DNA from: Salinimicrobium catena
GTDB taxonomy: Bacteria > Bacteroidota > Bacteroidia > Flavobacteriales > Flavobacteriaceae
NCBI RefSeq assembly: GCF_900102915.1
Contig: NZ_FNGG01000002.1
Span: 461,097 to 525,096 of the forward strand
Direction of reading: 5' to 3'
Length of the DNA: 64,000 bases
In this document: piece by piece, positions 42,637 to 52,831 of the stretch
How the letters are laid out: the number at the start of each line of letters is the position of its first letter
Position numbering within the stretch: position 1 is the stretch's first letter
Notes under the pieces: generated by a model
The model's database searches: none
What the model was told of the DNA's origin: nothing
What the model saw: the letters and a program-made list of their open reading frames with translations, nothing else
Position numbers and translations under genes: made by a program

Positions 42637-44907
42637 ATGCAAAAGTTATTATTGGGGCTGTTCTTTATTCTACCCCTATTCACCTATAGTCAATATAATA
42701 TTTCAGGAGTTGTTCTGGATGAGAATTCCGGAGAACCTGTAATTGGAGCCACTGTTGAGCTTCAAAAAACCGAAAAGATCGCAGTAACCGACCTGGATGG
42801 AAAATTCAGTTTTTCAGGTTTACCACAAGCCGAATACACTCTTATTATTTCCTCGCTTGGCTACGGAACCAGGACCGTAAAGTTTAGCCTGCCCGGGGAA
42901 GAAACTTTTGAGATCCTGCTCTCTCCTACTGCCATTGAAATTGAAGAAGTGATCGTTTCCACCCCTTTTCACCAGTTGCAGAGCGACAATGTCATGAAGG
43001 TGGAACGCGCCACCGTTGAAGATCTCAACCGTACCGGTGCCCTAAACCTTTCCGAAGGAATATCAAAAATAGCCGGGGTAGAGACCATCACTACGGGATC
43101 AGGGATCGGTAAACCGGTAATTAGAGGCCTTAGTTCAAATAGGGTCCTGGTCTATACTCAGGGAGTGAGACTCGAAAATCAGCAGTTTGGGGATGAACAT
43201 GGTCTTGGAGTATCGTCTTCTGGAGTTGAAAGTGTGGAAGTCATTAAAGGCCCTGCTTCCCTGCTCTACGGAAGTGATGCTTTGGGCGGAGTGCTTTATC
43301 TAAATCCCGAAAAATTTGCTCCTGTAGACAGTACACAAATCGACCTGGCAGGGAATTACTACAGTAACACCCTTGGATATGAAGCCAATGCAGGAATTAA
43401 AACTTCGGGAGAGAACCTGAAGTTCCTGGTGCGCGGAAATTACGCAGCCCACAGTGACTACGAAACCGGTAACGGGAACAGGGTTACCAATACGAGGTAT
43501 GACGAATGGGACCTTAAAACCGGTTTGGGATTCAGAACTACAGGTTACAGTGGTGATCTGCGTTACAACCTGAACAGCAGTCGCACGGGTATTCCTGAAG
43601 AGATCGGAGAACAGTCCACTTCCAAAGAGTTTCAGGAGCCATACCAACAGGTAGAGAATCACATCTTAAGCCTGGACAATACTTTTTTTCTGAAGAATGC
43701 TTCGCTTGATGTGAAATTGGGCTATTCTTTTAACGACCGGATGGAATTCGAGGAGGAGCATGAGGAAGAGCATGAGGAAGAGCATGAAGGAGAAACCGAA
43801 GAAGAACATGCGGCACATGAGGAGGGCGAAGCGGCCTTAGAGATGCATTTGGAAACTCTCAACTATGATGTGAAGTACAATTTTCCGCGGTACGGAAAGT
43901 TCGAGACCATAATCGGCCTGCAGGGGATGCACCAGACGAACAGGAACTTCGGGGAAGAATTCCTTATCCCCGATGCAACAACTACAGATTTCGGGATCTT
44001 AGCGACGAGTCACTATCACCTGGAAAAAGTTGATTTTCAGGCAGGATTACGGTACGACCACAGGAATATTGACAGTAAAGCCATGGGAGAGATTGGCAGT
44101 GAGGATTTCCGCAGCAGCCTTGAGAGAAGTTTCAACAGCTACAATGGGGCCGTTGGAATGAAAGTGGATCTTTCCCGTCAGTTATCTTCAAGGTTGAATT
44201 TGGCTACAGGGTTCAGGGCTCCCAACCTGGCGGAACTCACTTCCCGCGGCAGCCACCACGGTACTAATCGCTATGAAATAGGAAATCCAGACCTGGAAAA
44301 TGAACAGAATTACCAGCTGGACCTGGCTTTGGAATACAGAAATGTGCATTTTGAGGTGTTCACAAACGCTTTTTATAACAAAGTGAGTAATTACATTTTC
44401 TTATCCCCCACAGGAGAAATTATCGATGAAAATGCTGTTTTTGAATACGTACAGGACGATGCAGAGCTTTATGGTGGGGAAGCCGGATTTCACTTACATC
44501 CTCACCCGCTGGATTGGTTACATATAGAAAGCAGCTATGAACTGGTGATCGGGAAAAAGGAAAATGGCGAATATTTGCCGCTTATCCCTGCGCAATCTGT
44601 TCTCAACACTTTCAGAACAGAATTTAAAGATAACGGCTGGTTGAATGAGGCTTTTGCACTGGTAAGCCTGAAAACGGTTTTTGATCAAAACAATCCCGGA
44701 AACTTTGAAACGTGGACTCCCGGTTATTCGCTGCTGAACGCCGGAGTAGGCAATACTTTCTACTGGAATTCCACAGCTTTGGAATTAAGGATAAGCGGGA
44801 ACAACCTTCTTGATAAAACCTATATCTCCCATTTGTCACGCCTCAAACCTGATGGCATTGCCAACATGGGCAGAAATATCATTTTCAGCACCAGGTTAAG
44901 GTTTTAA
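42637..44907 (+). CDS. TonB-dependent receptor, zinc-type (ZnuD-like)
   Basis: A 756-residue outer-membrane importer: signal peptide, a carboxypeptidase-regulatory-like domain (about 20-100: ISGVVLDENSGEPVIGATV), plug (VIRGLSSNRVLVYTQGVRL), and a barrel ending in FSTRLRF. An extracellular or periplasmic loop at about 370-395 is a Glu/His block with three tandem EEEH units. Such His/acid loops mark zinc receptors like ZnuD. The His-rich gene just upstream supports metal uptake. Substrate is inferred, not proven. Confidence 0.82.
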   Translation: MQKLLLGLFFILPLFTYSQYNISGVVLDENSGEPVIGATVELQKTEKIAVTDLDGKFSFSGLPQAEYTLIISSLGYGTRTVKFSLPGEETFEILLSPTAIEIEEVIVSTPFHQLQSDNVMKVERATVEDLNRTGALNLSEGISKIAGVETITTGSGIGKPVIRGLSSNRVLVYTQGVRLENQQFGDEHGLGVSSSGVESVEVIKGPASLLYGSDALGGVLYLNPEKFAPVDSTQIDLAGNYYSNTLGYEANAGIKTSGENLKFLVRGNYAAHSDYETGNGNRVTNTRYDEWDLKTGLGFRTTGYSGDLRYNLNSSRTGIPEEIGEQSTSKEFQEPYQQVENHILSLDNTFFLKNASLDVKLGYSFNDRMEFEEEHEEEHEEEHEGETEEEHAAHEEGEAALEMHLETLNYDVKYNFPRYGKFETIIGLQGMHQTNRNFGEEFLIPDATTTDFGILATSHYHLEKVDFQAGLRYDHRNIDSKAMGEIGSEDFRSSLERSFNSYNGAVGMKVDLSRQLSSRLNLATGFRAPNLAELTSRGSHHGTNRYEIGNPDLENEQNYQLDLALEYRNVHFEVFTNAFYNKVSNYIFLSPTGEIIDENAVFEYVQDDAELYGGEAGFHLHPHPLDWLHIESSYELVIGKKENGEYLPLIPAQSVLNTFRTEFKDNGWLNEAFALVSLKTVFDQNNPGNFETWTPGYSLLNAGVGNTFYWNSTALELRISGNNLLDKTYISHLSRLKPDGIANMGRNIIFSTRLRF
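43750..43785 (+). repeat. Three 12-bp tandem units coding EEEH
   Basis: Units 43750-43761, 43762-43773 and 43774-43785 (GAGGAAGAGCAT, one differing by one base) inside the TonB receptor gene; copy number could vary between strains. Confidence 0.9.
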
Positions 44908-44919
44908 TTTAAAAAAGAA

Positions 44920-44950
44920 AAGGCTGCCGTAAATGGTAGCCTTACTTTTT
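44920..44950 (+). terminator. Terminator after the TonB receptor
   Basis: 9-bp stem AAGGCTGCC / GGTAGCCTT (one G-T pair), 6-base loop, then a T-rich run. Confidence 0.65.
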
Positions 44951-44963
44951 GGAAGTATATTTC

Positions 44964-45269
44964 TTAAACTATTTCCACTTCTATGGTCTGTCCTTCGGAA
45001 GAGGTTTGTTTTTTCCACACGTAAGTGTACAGCCACATAAGAGTAAAAGTTGGGATCACATCTGTGAATGGCAGGATCTCTTCAAGAAAGACCAAAACAG
45101 AGGCAAATTTCCCTTTTTTACCCGGGAACATCACAGACATTTTCTTGGCGGCATAGGGTGCCCATGCCAGGTCAAGGAAAGGACCTACCAGTGGTACAGC
45201 CGAACTCGCCATACCCACGGCATCATACACTAAACTCTTAAAAAGCAGCTTTTTATTCGGTATTTTCAT
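44964..45269 (-). CDS. Small membrane protein, unknown function
   Basis: A 101-residue protein with two or three hydrophobic segments (YDAVGMASSAVPLVGPFLDLAW, ASVLVFLEEILPFTDVIPTFTLMWLYTYVW) and a short charged tail. No family recognised with certainty; similar small proteins occur in other flavobacteria. Its neighbours, a TonB receptor (convergent) and msrA (upstream, 47 bases), do not suggest a role. Confidence 0.65.
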   Translation of the reverse strand: MKIPNKKLLFKSLVYDAVGMASSAVPLVGPFLDLAWAPYAAKKMSVMFPGKKGKFASVLVFLEEILPFTDVIPTFTLMWLYTYVWKKQTSSEGQTIEVEIV

Positions 45270-45316
45270 CTTTTTCTTTTTCTTGAATAATGCAACAAAA
45301 GTGCCATTTTTAAGCT

Positions 45317-45865
45317 CTACGCCTGTTTCAGCTTGTCAGCAAAGCTCTCTTTCAGCTTTTTAACCTTAGGGTCAATGATCACCTGGCAATAAGGCTGGGC
45401 CCTGTGCCGGTTATAATAATCATGATGTTCCTGTTCGGCCACATAAAAAGCCTCAGCTTTTGTAACCTCAGTCACTATAGGGTCTGAGAAGGTCTTTTCC
45501 TCTTCCAATTCTTTGATGACCTTTTCGGCGATCGCTTTCTGTTCTTCGGAATGATAAAATATCGCGCTTCTGTACATGGTACCCACATCGTTCTGCTGCC
45601 GGTTTAGGGTGGTGGGATCATGTGTAGCGAAAAAGATCTTCAGCAGTTCTTCATAGGAAATCAGTTCAGGATTGAAATGCACCTGAATGGCTTCAGCATG
45701 GCCGGTCCTCCCCGTTACTACCTCGCGATAAGGCGGATTTTTAATGTTTCCGCCGGTAAAGCCCGAGATCACCTTCTCTACTCCCTGTACTCTCTGGAAA
45801 ACAGCTTCGGTACACCAAAAACATCCGCCTGCCAAAGTAGCCAGTTCTATTTTCTTCTCTTTCAT
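45317..45865 (-). CDS. msrA: Peptide-methionine (S)-S-oxide reductase
   Basis: Repairs oxidised methionine with thioredoxin. 182 residues with the catalytic Cys15 in GGCFWCTEAVF, the GFTGG loop, the GRTGHAEAIQVHF segment, DPTTLNRQQNDVGTMYRSAIF and the late HHDYY-type stretch of the family. A second Cys at 18 is present in the motif. Length is usual for the short cytosolic form. No msrB is fused or adjacent. Confidence 0.95.
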   Translation of the reverse strand: MKEKKIELATLAGGCFWCTEAVFQRVQGVEKVISGFTGGNIKNPPYREVVTGRTGHAEAIQVHFNPELISYEELLKIFFATHDPTTLNRQQNDVGTMYRSAIFYHSEEQKAIAEKVIKELEEEKTFSDPIVTEVTKAEAFYVAEQEHHDYYNRHRAQPYCQVIIDPKVKKLKESFADKLKQA

Positions 45866-45996
45866 TGTTGTTTTTGCTTAAAAGTAAGGAAAATTTGAGC
45901 GAATCCCCATTTTTACAGGACCTTCTGCTTTTAGATATCCCAATTCTTCAGTAACATTGCAAACCAGGCTTCACTATCTGTAAAACTATTTTTAAA

Positions 45997-48432
45997 ATGC
46001 CCCGAATATTCTTTTTTTTCCTGTTGTTGCTTCTTCTCCCTCAGCTATTGTTTTCACAACTTCAGAAGAAATACGAAAAAAAAGAATATCAGATCCAAAG
46101 GATAACCGATGCTCCAAAGATCGACGGGATCCTGGATGACTCCACCTGGAAAGATATTTCTGTAGCGACCGATTTTGTGATGGTGGATCCCGGGGATGGC
46201 GATCCCTCGCCGGCTACTCATCCAACAGAGGTAAAGCTGGCTTATGATGATGAAGCTATTTATGTGGCTGCCGCAATGTATGACAACGAACCTCACAGGA
46301 TAAGAAGAGAATTTGCCCAACGCGACAATCTACCCATCGCCGACTTTTTTATAGTGGACTTCAATACTTACAATGACGGAGAAAATCAAACCCGCTTTAT
46401 CCTGACGGCTGCTGGAACCCTGGCCGATGCCAAGATGAAGGGTCAGAACGAAGACTACAGCTATAATGTGGTGTGGGAAGGAATGGTTTCCATAGATGAG
46501 AAGGGCTGGTATGCCGAAATGAAGATCCCCTACTCTGCCCTGCGGTTTCCCGAGAAGGAAGAGCAGCTTTGGAGCATGCAGCTTGCCCGCAAGATCAATC
46601 ACCGTAACGAAACCTATGTGTGGAATTACATCGACAAATCTGTCGGGAAACTGACGCATTATAACGGACTTTTAAAAGGGATCACTAACATTGATCCGCC
46701 TGTTAGGCTGAGTTTTTATCCGTATGTTTCCGGGGAAGTGGAGAACTATGACGGGGACACCCAAACCGCTTTCAACGCGGGAATGGACCTTAAATATGGC
46801 ATTAACGAAGCCTTTACCCTTGATGCCACCCTTATTCCGGATTTTGGCCAAACCGCTTATGACGAGGTGGAACTGAATTTAGGCCCTTTTGAGCAGACCT
46901 TTGGGGAGAACCGTGCTTTCTTTACTGAAGGAACCGAACTCTTCACCAAAGGTGACCTTTTCTACTCCAGAAGGATCGGTGATACTCCTACCGGCTTCAA
47001 TGAAGCCCAGGACGCAAAACTCGAAAATGAGGAGATCATTGACAATCCTGAAAAGACCGATCTGCTGAACGCTCTTAAGATCTCGGGTAGAACCGAAGGC
47101 GGCCTTGGGATCGGGTTTTTCAACGCGATCACTGAAACTCAGAAAGCAAGATACCGCAATAGAACTACCGGAGAAACCCGGGAACTGGTTACCGAACCCT
47201 TTACCAATTATAATATTTTTGTCCTGGACCAACAGTTCGATCAAAAATCCTCCATCTCTCTTATCAATACCAATGTGACCCGTGAAGGCCATTTCAGGGA
47301 CGGAAATGTGACCGGATTTCTGTTTGATATCTTCAATAAGAACAGTTCTTTCAATTTCGCGGGGGAAGCCAAAATGAGCAATGTGAACCTGCCGGCCCAG
47401 AATCTCACCGGTTTTGCCTCTACCCTGGAATTTTCCCGTACCAAAGGCAAATTCAGATATGGAGTCAAACACGACTTCGCCAACGAGACCTATAACATAA
47501 ACGATCTGGGGCTTCTGTTCTTTAATAATTACAACAATTTTTACTGGGAAACATCCTATCGCATCTTTGAACCATCGGGTATTTTCAATGATTACAATAT
47601 TCAGCTTTTTGGGAACCACCAGCGCCGTTATGATCCTGATGTGGGGGTGACCACTAATTTTGGCGCCAGTTTTTTCGGAATGACCACTCAAAGATTCGCT
47701 TTTGGAGGTAATCTAAATTACAGCACTCCTTTTAAGGATTTCTTTGAACCGCGTCGCGAAAACCGGTTTATTGAATATCCCGAAAATTGGTATGTCCAGG
47801 GCTGGATCTCTTCAGATTACCGAAAAAGGTTCGCGGTAGATTCCCGCCTGGGTTACAACTCTTACCTGGGGACAGATCACGGGCAGCTTAACTTCAGCTT
47901 TAGTCCGAGATTCAGGGTGAACAACCGCTTTTTACTGGTCTATTCCTTTGAATACATGCAGGAGAATAACCGTGACAGTTTCGTGGAATTGCTTCCGCAG
48001 AACATCGTCTTCGGAAACCGCGACAGGGAAAGCATTGAAAATTCCCTGCAGGGAACCTATAACTTCAGCACGAATGATGCACTCAACCTTAGCTTCAGGA
48101 ATTTCTGGTCTGCGGCCAATTTTACGCAAGGAGAATTCAGCAGCCTTCAGCAAAATGGCAAATTAACACCATATTCTTATGAGGTCGATGAAGAGAACGA
48201 TCCCAACGCCCACTTCAACATCTGGAACCTGGACCTTAGTTACCAATGGCGATTCGCACCGGGAAGCGAAATGATCCTATTGTACAGGAACTCGATCTTT
48301 AACCTTGACGACCAAAGCCACCTTTTGTACACAGAAAGCCTTGAAAACCTTTTCCAGCAGCCCGGCAGGCACAACCTTTCTTTAAGAATCGTATATTACC
48401 TGGATTATAACCGGATAAGATCCATTATTTAA
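45997..48432 (+). CDS. DUF5916 outer-membrane protein with CBM9-like domain
   Basis: An 811-residue exported protein. Signal peptide (ending LLFS|Q), a family-9 carbohydrate-binding-like sandwich (about 35-215: [40 protein letters not shown]), then DUF5916, a large beta barrel ([25 protein letters not shown]) ending in [12 protein letters not shown]. The family is widespread in Bacteroidota with no settled function; outer-membrane location is inferred. It precedes the LolD-like gene by 16 bases. Confidence 0.82.
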   Translation: MPRIFFFFLLLLLLPQLLFSQLQKKYEKKEYQIQRITDAPKIDGILDDSTWKDISVATDFVMVDPGDGDPSPATHPTEVKLAYDDEAIYVAAAMYDNEPHRIRREFAQRDNLPIADFFIVDFNTYNDGENQTRFILTAAGTLADAKMKGQNEDYSYNVVWEGMVSIDEKGWYAEMKIPYSALRFPEKEEQLWSMQLARKINHRNETYVWNYIDKSVGKLTHYNGLLKGITNIDPPVRLSFYPYVSGEVENYDGDTQTAFNAGMDLKYGINEAFTLDATLIPDFGQTAYDEVELNLGPFEQTFGENRAFFTEGTELFTKGDLFYSRRIGDTPTGFNEAQDAKLENEEIIDNPEKTDLLNALKISGRTEGGLGIGFFNAITETQKARYRNRTTGETRELVTEPFTNYNIFVLDQQFDQKSSISLINTNVTREGHFRDGNVTGFLFDIFNKNSSFNFAGEAKMSNVNLPAQNLTGFASTLEFSRTKGKFRYGVKHDFANETYNINDLGLLFFNNYNNFYWETSYRIFEPSGIFNDYNIQLFGNHQRRYDPDVGVTTNFGASFFGMTTQRFAFGGNLNYSTPFKDFFEPRRENRFIEYPENWYVQGWISSDYRKRFAVDSRLGYNSYLGTDHGQLNFSFSPRFRVNNRFLLVYSFEYMQENNRDSFVELLPQNIVFGNRDRESIENSLQGTYNFSTNDALNLSFRNFWSAANFTQGEFSSLQQNGKLTPYSYEVDEENDPNAHFNIWNLDLSYQWRFAPGSEMILLYRNSIFNLDDQSHLLYTESLENLFQQPGRHNLSLRIVYYLDYNRIRSII

Positions 48433-48448
48433 GATTAATATTGCAAAC

Positions 48449-49108
48449 ATGATCGAAGCAGAAAACATCCATAAAAGCTATAACAGCCTGCATGTCCTAA
48501 AGGGCGTTAACCTTCATATTCCCAATGGGGAGATCGTCTCGATCGTGGGAGCATCAGGTGCCGGAAAAACTACCCTTTTACAGATCCTGGGAACTCTTGA
48601 AAATCCTGACAGGCAGCAGAACAGTAGTCTCACCGTTAATGGCGTGGATGTATATAGTCTTAACCCGAAGGAACTCGCCAGGTTCAGAAATGAGAACGTA
48701 GGCTTCATTTTTCAGTTTCACCAGCTGTTACCTGAATTCACCGCACTTGAAAATGTCTGCATTCCTGCCTATATCAGGGGAACTTCAAAAGACGTGGCCG
48801 AAAAAAGAGCCAAAGAATTGCTGGGTTTTCTGGGATTGCTGAAACGTGCAGATCACAAACCTTCAGAAATGAGCGGTGGGGAGCAGCAAAGAGTGGCTGT
48901 GGCCCGCTCTCTCATCAACAATCCCGGGGTGATCTTCGCAGATGAGCCTTCCGGAAACCTTGACAGCGAATCGGCCGAAAACCTGCATAAACTGTTCTTT
49001 GAATTGCGGGAGGAATTTGGCCAGACTTTTGTAATTGTGACGCACAACGAAGAACTTGCCGACATGGCCGACAGGAAGCTCACCATGGTTGACGGTAAGA
49101 TCATTTAA
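48449..49108 (+). CDS. lolD: ABC transporter ATPase, LolD-like
   Basis: A 219-residue ATPase: Walker [10 protein letters not shown] (34-42), Q-loop in [16 protein letters not shown], signature [13 protein letters not shown], Walker [15 protein letters not shown], His-switch VTHNEEL. It is of the LolD/MacB class that pairs with FtsX-like permeases, in lipoprotein release or similar. No permease gene is nearby, which is common for LolD in Bacteroidota. Part of a likely unit with the DUF5916 gene and the TIGR02757 gene. Confidence 0.85.
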   Translation: MIEAENIHKSYNSLHVLKGVNLHIPNGEIVSIVGASGAGKTTLLQILGTLENPDRQQNSSLTVNGVDVYSLNPKELARFRNENVGFIFQFHQLLPEFTALENVCIPAYIRGTSKDVAEKRAKELLGFLGLLKRADHKPSEMSGGEQQRVAVARSLINNPGVIFADEPSGNLDSESAENLHKLFFELREEFGQTFVIVTHNEELADMADRKLTMVDGKII

Positions 49109-49125
49109 CTCTAAAAACCTCTTTT

Positions 49126-49890
49126 TTGAAGCGCGCAGAACTAAAGGAATTTCTTGATTTTAAAGTAGAACAATACAACACTCCCGACTTCATCAGTTCG
49201 GACCCCGTGCAGATCCCGCACCAGTTTACCCGGAAAGAAGACATTGAAATTTCGGGATTTTTGACCGCCACCATCTCCTGGGGAAACAGGAAATCCATCC
49301 TCAAAAACGCGAATTCCATGATGCAATTGCTGGGAAATTCACCCTATGATTTCGTTTTGAACCATTCCGAAACAGAGCTTGAAAGTCTTTCCTCTTTTGT
49401 ACACCGTACCTTCAACGGAACCGACCTTACCTATTTCATAAGGTCGCTGCGGAACATTTATCAGCAACATAACGGACTGGAAGGTATCTTCACCGATCAT
49501 TCAGATGAAACAGGGTTACAGCCTGCAATTCATCAGTTTAAGAAAATATTTTTCGAATTACCTCATGAGGTAAGGACCGAGAAACATGTGAGCGACCCGC
49601 TTAAGAATTCCGCCGCCAAGAGGATCAATATGTTCCTGCGGTGGATGGTGAGAAATGACAACGGAAATGTAGATTTTGGGATCTGGAAAGACATATCCTC
49701 TTCCCAATTGTCCTGTCCCCTTGATGTACATTCCGGAAACGTGGCGCGAAAACTTGGGCTTCTCAAAAGAAAGCAGAACGATGCAAAGGCCCTAACGGAG
49801 TTGGATACTTCCCTCAGAAAGCTCGACCCGAATGATCCTGTAAAATATGATTATGCGCTCTTTGGGTTAGGGGTGTTTGAGAAGTATTAG
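49126..49890 (+). CDS. TIGR02757 family protein (DUF2400), TTG start
   Basis: A 254-residue soluble protein of the TIGR02757 family, common in Bacteroidota and unknown in function. Marks: YNTPDFISSDPVQIPHQF, FLTATISWGNRKSIL, LRWMVRND and DVHSGNVARKLGLLKRK, a stretch reminiscent of DNA-glycosylase-like HhH folds. No ATG is near the N-terminus; the TTG at 49126 precedes exactly the expected first residues (MKRAELKEFLD). It follows lolD by 17 bases and ends before a strong hairpin. Confidence 0.82.
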   Translation: MKRAELKEFLDFKVEQYNTPDFISSDPVQIPHQFTRKEDIEISGFLTATISWGNRKSILKNANSMMQLLGNSPYDFVLNHSETELESLSSFVHRTFNGTDLTYFIRSLRNIYQQHNGLEGIFTDHSDETGLQPAIHQFKKIFFELPHEVRTEKHVSDPLKNSAAKRINMFLRWMVRNDNGNVDFGIWKDISSSQLSCPLDVHSGNVARKLGLLKRKQNDAKALTELDTSLRKLDPNDPVKYDYALFGLGVFEKY

Positions 49891-49917
49891 AATCTTTTAT
49901 GGAGCCGTTTAAATAGG

Positions 49918-49952
49918 AAAAGGCTGCTCCTTTAATAGAGCAGCCTTTTTTC
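49918..49952. terminator. Terminator after the TIGR02757 gene
   Basis: Perfect 12-bp stem AAAAGGCTGCTC / GAGCAGCCTTTT with an 8-base loop and T-run; may serve the convergent lipoprotein gene as well. Confidence 0.85.
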
Positions 49953-49975
49953 TATTCAATTAGTGCGTTCTCTCC

Positions 49976-51295
49976 TTAATCTTCAGGACAAACATTAATT
50001 GCGACTCGCGCCTGTAATGGGTATGTAAGAGTTACACCTTCATAGACCACGTCAAAGTTATCATCATTTATGTTGTTGACACAAACATCATCCTCACCAA
50101 TGTTGGGTAAAGTAAACCTTGCGTGAGTGGCTTCCCATCCGTCAACGAGGTTGACTGTGGCAGTCAATAGATCTCTTTGAGCCTGACGTTTTACCAGGTT
50201 ATATCTTATTGTTCCCACTTCATCTCCATCCTGAGTAAAGATTGGATACAATTGAGTTTGACCTGAAGGCTGTTCACTGGTCCCTACCATTTGGTTAAAT
50301 ATCACTCTTTCACAATCACCGCTTATAGCTGGTAAACAAACCGGTCCTGTTGGTTCTTCTCCCTGACCTTCACAATTGAATCGTAAATGCTCATACTCTA
50401 CAGTCATATCAGGACCAAAGTTAGCTTCGATATCGTTTCTGCTCAAGGTTCCGGTTAGGACCATTGGAGTAACAGTACCATAGTTGTCTGTCCAATCAAG
50501 TAAGGTGGCTTCATAATAAATATAATCCTCATCTGGATCATCGTTTATTGGTAAGGCTACACAAACAGGCCTTGCAAAGAAGTCGCCGTTTTCATCTACT
50601 CCTGTTTCAGGTGTAAGATCTGTGTATAACGCAGTACCGGTGTTATCTGTTCCTAACCACACATCAAGACTATAATTGGCAGTGTAATGCCTGCCGTCAT
50701 CATCACAGTAGTTTGCAAAGAAACAGAGTTCATATGCTTGTACGGCATCCAGTTCAAAGAATAAATATCCATATTGATTGACATCACGGTCGTCAAAGCA
50801 CAATACTGGTACATCGACATATTTTTTCACACCTGCTCCAAGGTTTATAGCAAGAGGTAAAGCTCCATCTACAAAATTGGCCAAATCTGAACCCATTCTT
50901 GGCGCGATCCATATAAGATCGCCTGCTTCATTGTAAACAGAGAAATGGTCCAGACTGTAAGAGCCGGGATCTAATTCCAGGGCAGGATCATCTTCTGTAA
51001 AGAGTTGGTCGGCAACCAGATCAACGCGATAAGGTTCATCCTCAGAACCTACCACGTCTATATCTCCCTGTGTTAAAACAATTCTTACAAAGGCAGGAGT
51101 GTCATCCGTGCAGGCGGGCATATCCGCCATTACCTGTTTTGTTCCGGCTTTGTTCAAGAGATCATTGACAATTGCCCCAAAGGATAATGTTGCTTTTTCT
51201 GAACTTTCGATCTGGGGTTCATCCTTACTACATGAGGTAAAGATCATGGTAAACACAACTAAAGAAGCAGCCATGCATAGTCTTAGGTTTTTCAT
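49976..51295 (-). CDS. Cys-rich surface lipoprotein, unknown function
   Basis: A 439-residue lipoprotein: lipid Cys at 22 in MIFTSC, then an all-beta, acidic, Gly-rich chain with about ten further Cys spread to the end (VPVLCFDD, ELCFFANYCDDDG, PVCLPAISGDC, DVCVNN, NVCPED), so several disulfides are likely. The start of the mature chain recalls the beta-sandwich surface proteins of the FimA/Mfa and DUF4382 sort, but I cannot place it in a family. Acidic loops may bind Ca. It stands alone. Confidence 0.6.
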   Translation of the reverse strand: MKNLRLCMAASLVVFTMIFTSCSKDEPQIESSEKATLSFGAIVNDLLNKAGTKQVMADMPACTDDTPAFVRIVLTQGDIDVVGSEDEPYRVDLVADQLFTEDDPALELDPGSYSLDHFSVYNEAGDLIWIAPRMGSDLANFVDGALPLAINLGAGVKKYVDVPVLCFDDRDVNQYGYLFFELDAVQAYELCFFANYCDDDGRHYTANYSLDVWLGTDNTGTALYTDLTPETGVDENGDFFARPVCVALPINDDPDEDYIYYEATLLDWTDNYGTVTPMVLTGTLSRNDIEANFGPDMTVEYEHLRFNCEGQGEEPTGPVCLPAISGDCERVIFNQMVGTSEQPSGQTQLYPIFTQDGDEVGTIRYNLVKRQAQRDLLTATVNLVDGWEATHARFTLPNIGEDDVCVNNINDDNFDVVYEGVTLTYPLQARVAINVCPED

Positions 51296-51613
51296 AATTG
51301 AAATATTTATGGTTAATAAAAATGGTTTTAAAGTCAGCTTAAGTAAGCTCCATTTACCACTAGAGGCATGAGCTCACCAACATAAATTGCTGGCACAATT
51401 GAAACAACCGGGGGGTGAGGGGAAAATTTAGGGGATAGTTTGTATTACAAATATATTCAGTGGTTGATAAAATTGATATGGGGGGTTTCCCTTAAAAAAC
51501 TATAAATTAAATAGTTGCGGTAATGAGATATAAAAAAAGTATCGGCTTTGCCAACAATTACTTTAGAAATATTTAATATTTAGTACATTTAAGATATTAA
51601 AGGTGATCATGTT
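51296..51613. other. Intergenic region before the histidine kinase
   Basis: 318-base AT-rich gap between divergent genes. It contains a 14-bp palindrome AGCTTAAGTAAGCT (51336-51349) and TACATTTA (51584-51591), one base off the -7 consensus, which could serve the kinase. Two G-runs are present but do not form a full quadruplex pattern. No small gene seen. Confidence 0.5.
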
Positions 51614-52789
51614 ATGTCTAATGCGTTTTTTCAGGAATGCAGAAAACTGCGCCCCACTTCCCTTGAGGAATTCCATATCTTAAGATCAATACCTGAAAAT
51701 GTCTTCCGCGAGATTCTTTTCTTAGCTTCGGAAGCCTGCAATACTTCAGCGGCAGCTTTGATCATTACTGAAAACGAAGAGAATTACATCAAGGCTGCAA
51801 AAGATGTTGATCCCGACTGGTTGCTTTCCCGCGAAGAACTCCTGAAAGCGACGCTACAACAAGAAAAAACTTTTGGAGTAAAGGATAGCTCTCTAGGATC
51901 ACAAGATCATACAAACCTATCATTTTTTGCCGGAACCACTATGATCACCGGCTCCGGAGATGTATTGGGGATTCTGTGCATTCTGGATGGTGACAAACTT
52001 CAGCTTACTTCAAATGAGGAAAGATCATTGCGGCTGCTGGCCGGACAGGTATTAAAACTCGTGGAATTTAAAAAGCAGGAGAACCAGTTCAGAAGAATGC
52101 AGGCCGCCCTGGAACAAAAATATCAGGACCTGGAGAGGTTTGCCAGTGTGGTTTCTCACGACATCAAATCTCCCCTGGCCAATATCATCTCCCTTACCGA
52201 ACTTTTAAAAGAAGAGAATAAAGGCAACCTTTCCGCAGAGACAATGGAATACCTCGATTTTCTCGAGGAATCTTCCCAAAGCCTGCGGCGCTATGTAGAC
52301 GGACTGCTGAAGTTCTACCGCAGTGAAAAACTGCTGGAAAAGAAGGAAGAAGACGTGGAGCTGGGATCTTTTTTTGAAGAGGTGGCCGGTCTGTACAACG
52401 TTGATGCAGACGTGGAGATCAATTATCCCAAAAACGGGATCCTTCAAAATGTGAATAAAGCGGCTCTCTCCCAGATCTTTTTGAACCTCCTGGCCAACGC
52501 CCTTAAATACAATCATAAGCCGCGACGCCAAGTTGTCGTCCTGTACAAAGCTTCAGAAACCTTCTATGAATTTGAAGTAAATGACAATGGTGAGGGTATT
52601 CCTGAAGAAAACATCGGGAAGATCTTTGACCTGTTCACCACTCTGGAACAGAGTGACCGTTACGGCAATATGGGCAACGGCATTGGCCTTGCCACCGTGA
52701 AGAAGCTCATTGACCATATGGGCGGGGAGATCTCTGTGGAATCCACAGAGGGAGAAGGAAGCAGTTTTAAGTTCAAAATTAAAAGATAG
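51614..52789 (+). CDS. Sensor histidine kinase with GAF domain
   Basis: A 391-residue cytosolic sensor kinase with no membrane segment: GAF-like domain (about 20-150), a short coiled coil, HisKA with the phospho-accepting His182 in VVSHDIKSPLANI, and HATPase with NLLANALKYN, NDNGEGIP and GNGIGLATVKKLI. No response regulator is next to it, so it is an orphan. The GAF ligand is unknown. ATG at 51614 is the only good start. Confidence 0.87.
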   Translation: MSNAFFQECRKLRPTSLEEFHILRSIPENVFREILFLASEACNTSAAALIITENEENYIKAAKDVDPDWLLSREELLKATLQQEKTFGVKDSSLGSQDHTNLSFFAGTTMITGSGDVLGILCILDGDKLQLTSNEERSLRLLAGQVLKLVEFKKQENQFRRMQAALEQKYQDLERFASVVSHDIKSPLANIISLTELLKEENKGNLSAETMEYLDFLEESSQSLRRYVDGLLKFYRSEKLLEKKEEDVELGSFFEEVAGLYNVDADVEINYPKNGILQNVNKAALSQIFLNLLANALKYNHKPRRQVVVLYKASETFYEFEVNDNGEGIPEENIGKIFDLFTTLEQSDRYGNMGNGIGLATVKKLIDHMGGEISVESTEGEGSSFKFKIKR

Positions 52790-52805
52790 TGCAGGCGCGG
52801 TTTTT

Positions 52806-52813
52806 TATATTTG
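52806..52813 (+). promoter_or_regulatory. -7 element of the BatA-like / dihydroorotase-like unit
   Basis: TATATTTG is a perfect TAnnTTTG, 18 bases before the ATG at 52832; no TTG at -33. Confidence 0.5.
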
Positions 52814-52831
52814 ATAAACTAAAACCAACAC

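Noticed and set aside
46879-47691. Long open frame (270 codons) antisense to the DUF5916 gene
   Set aside because: It lies wholly inside a gene with clear domain structure, has no recognisable motif and mirrors codon bias of the sense strand.
51400-51500. G-runs as a quadruplex
   Set aside because: Only two to three runs in reach with long AT spacers; no regular four-run pattern.
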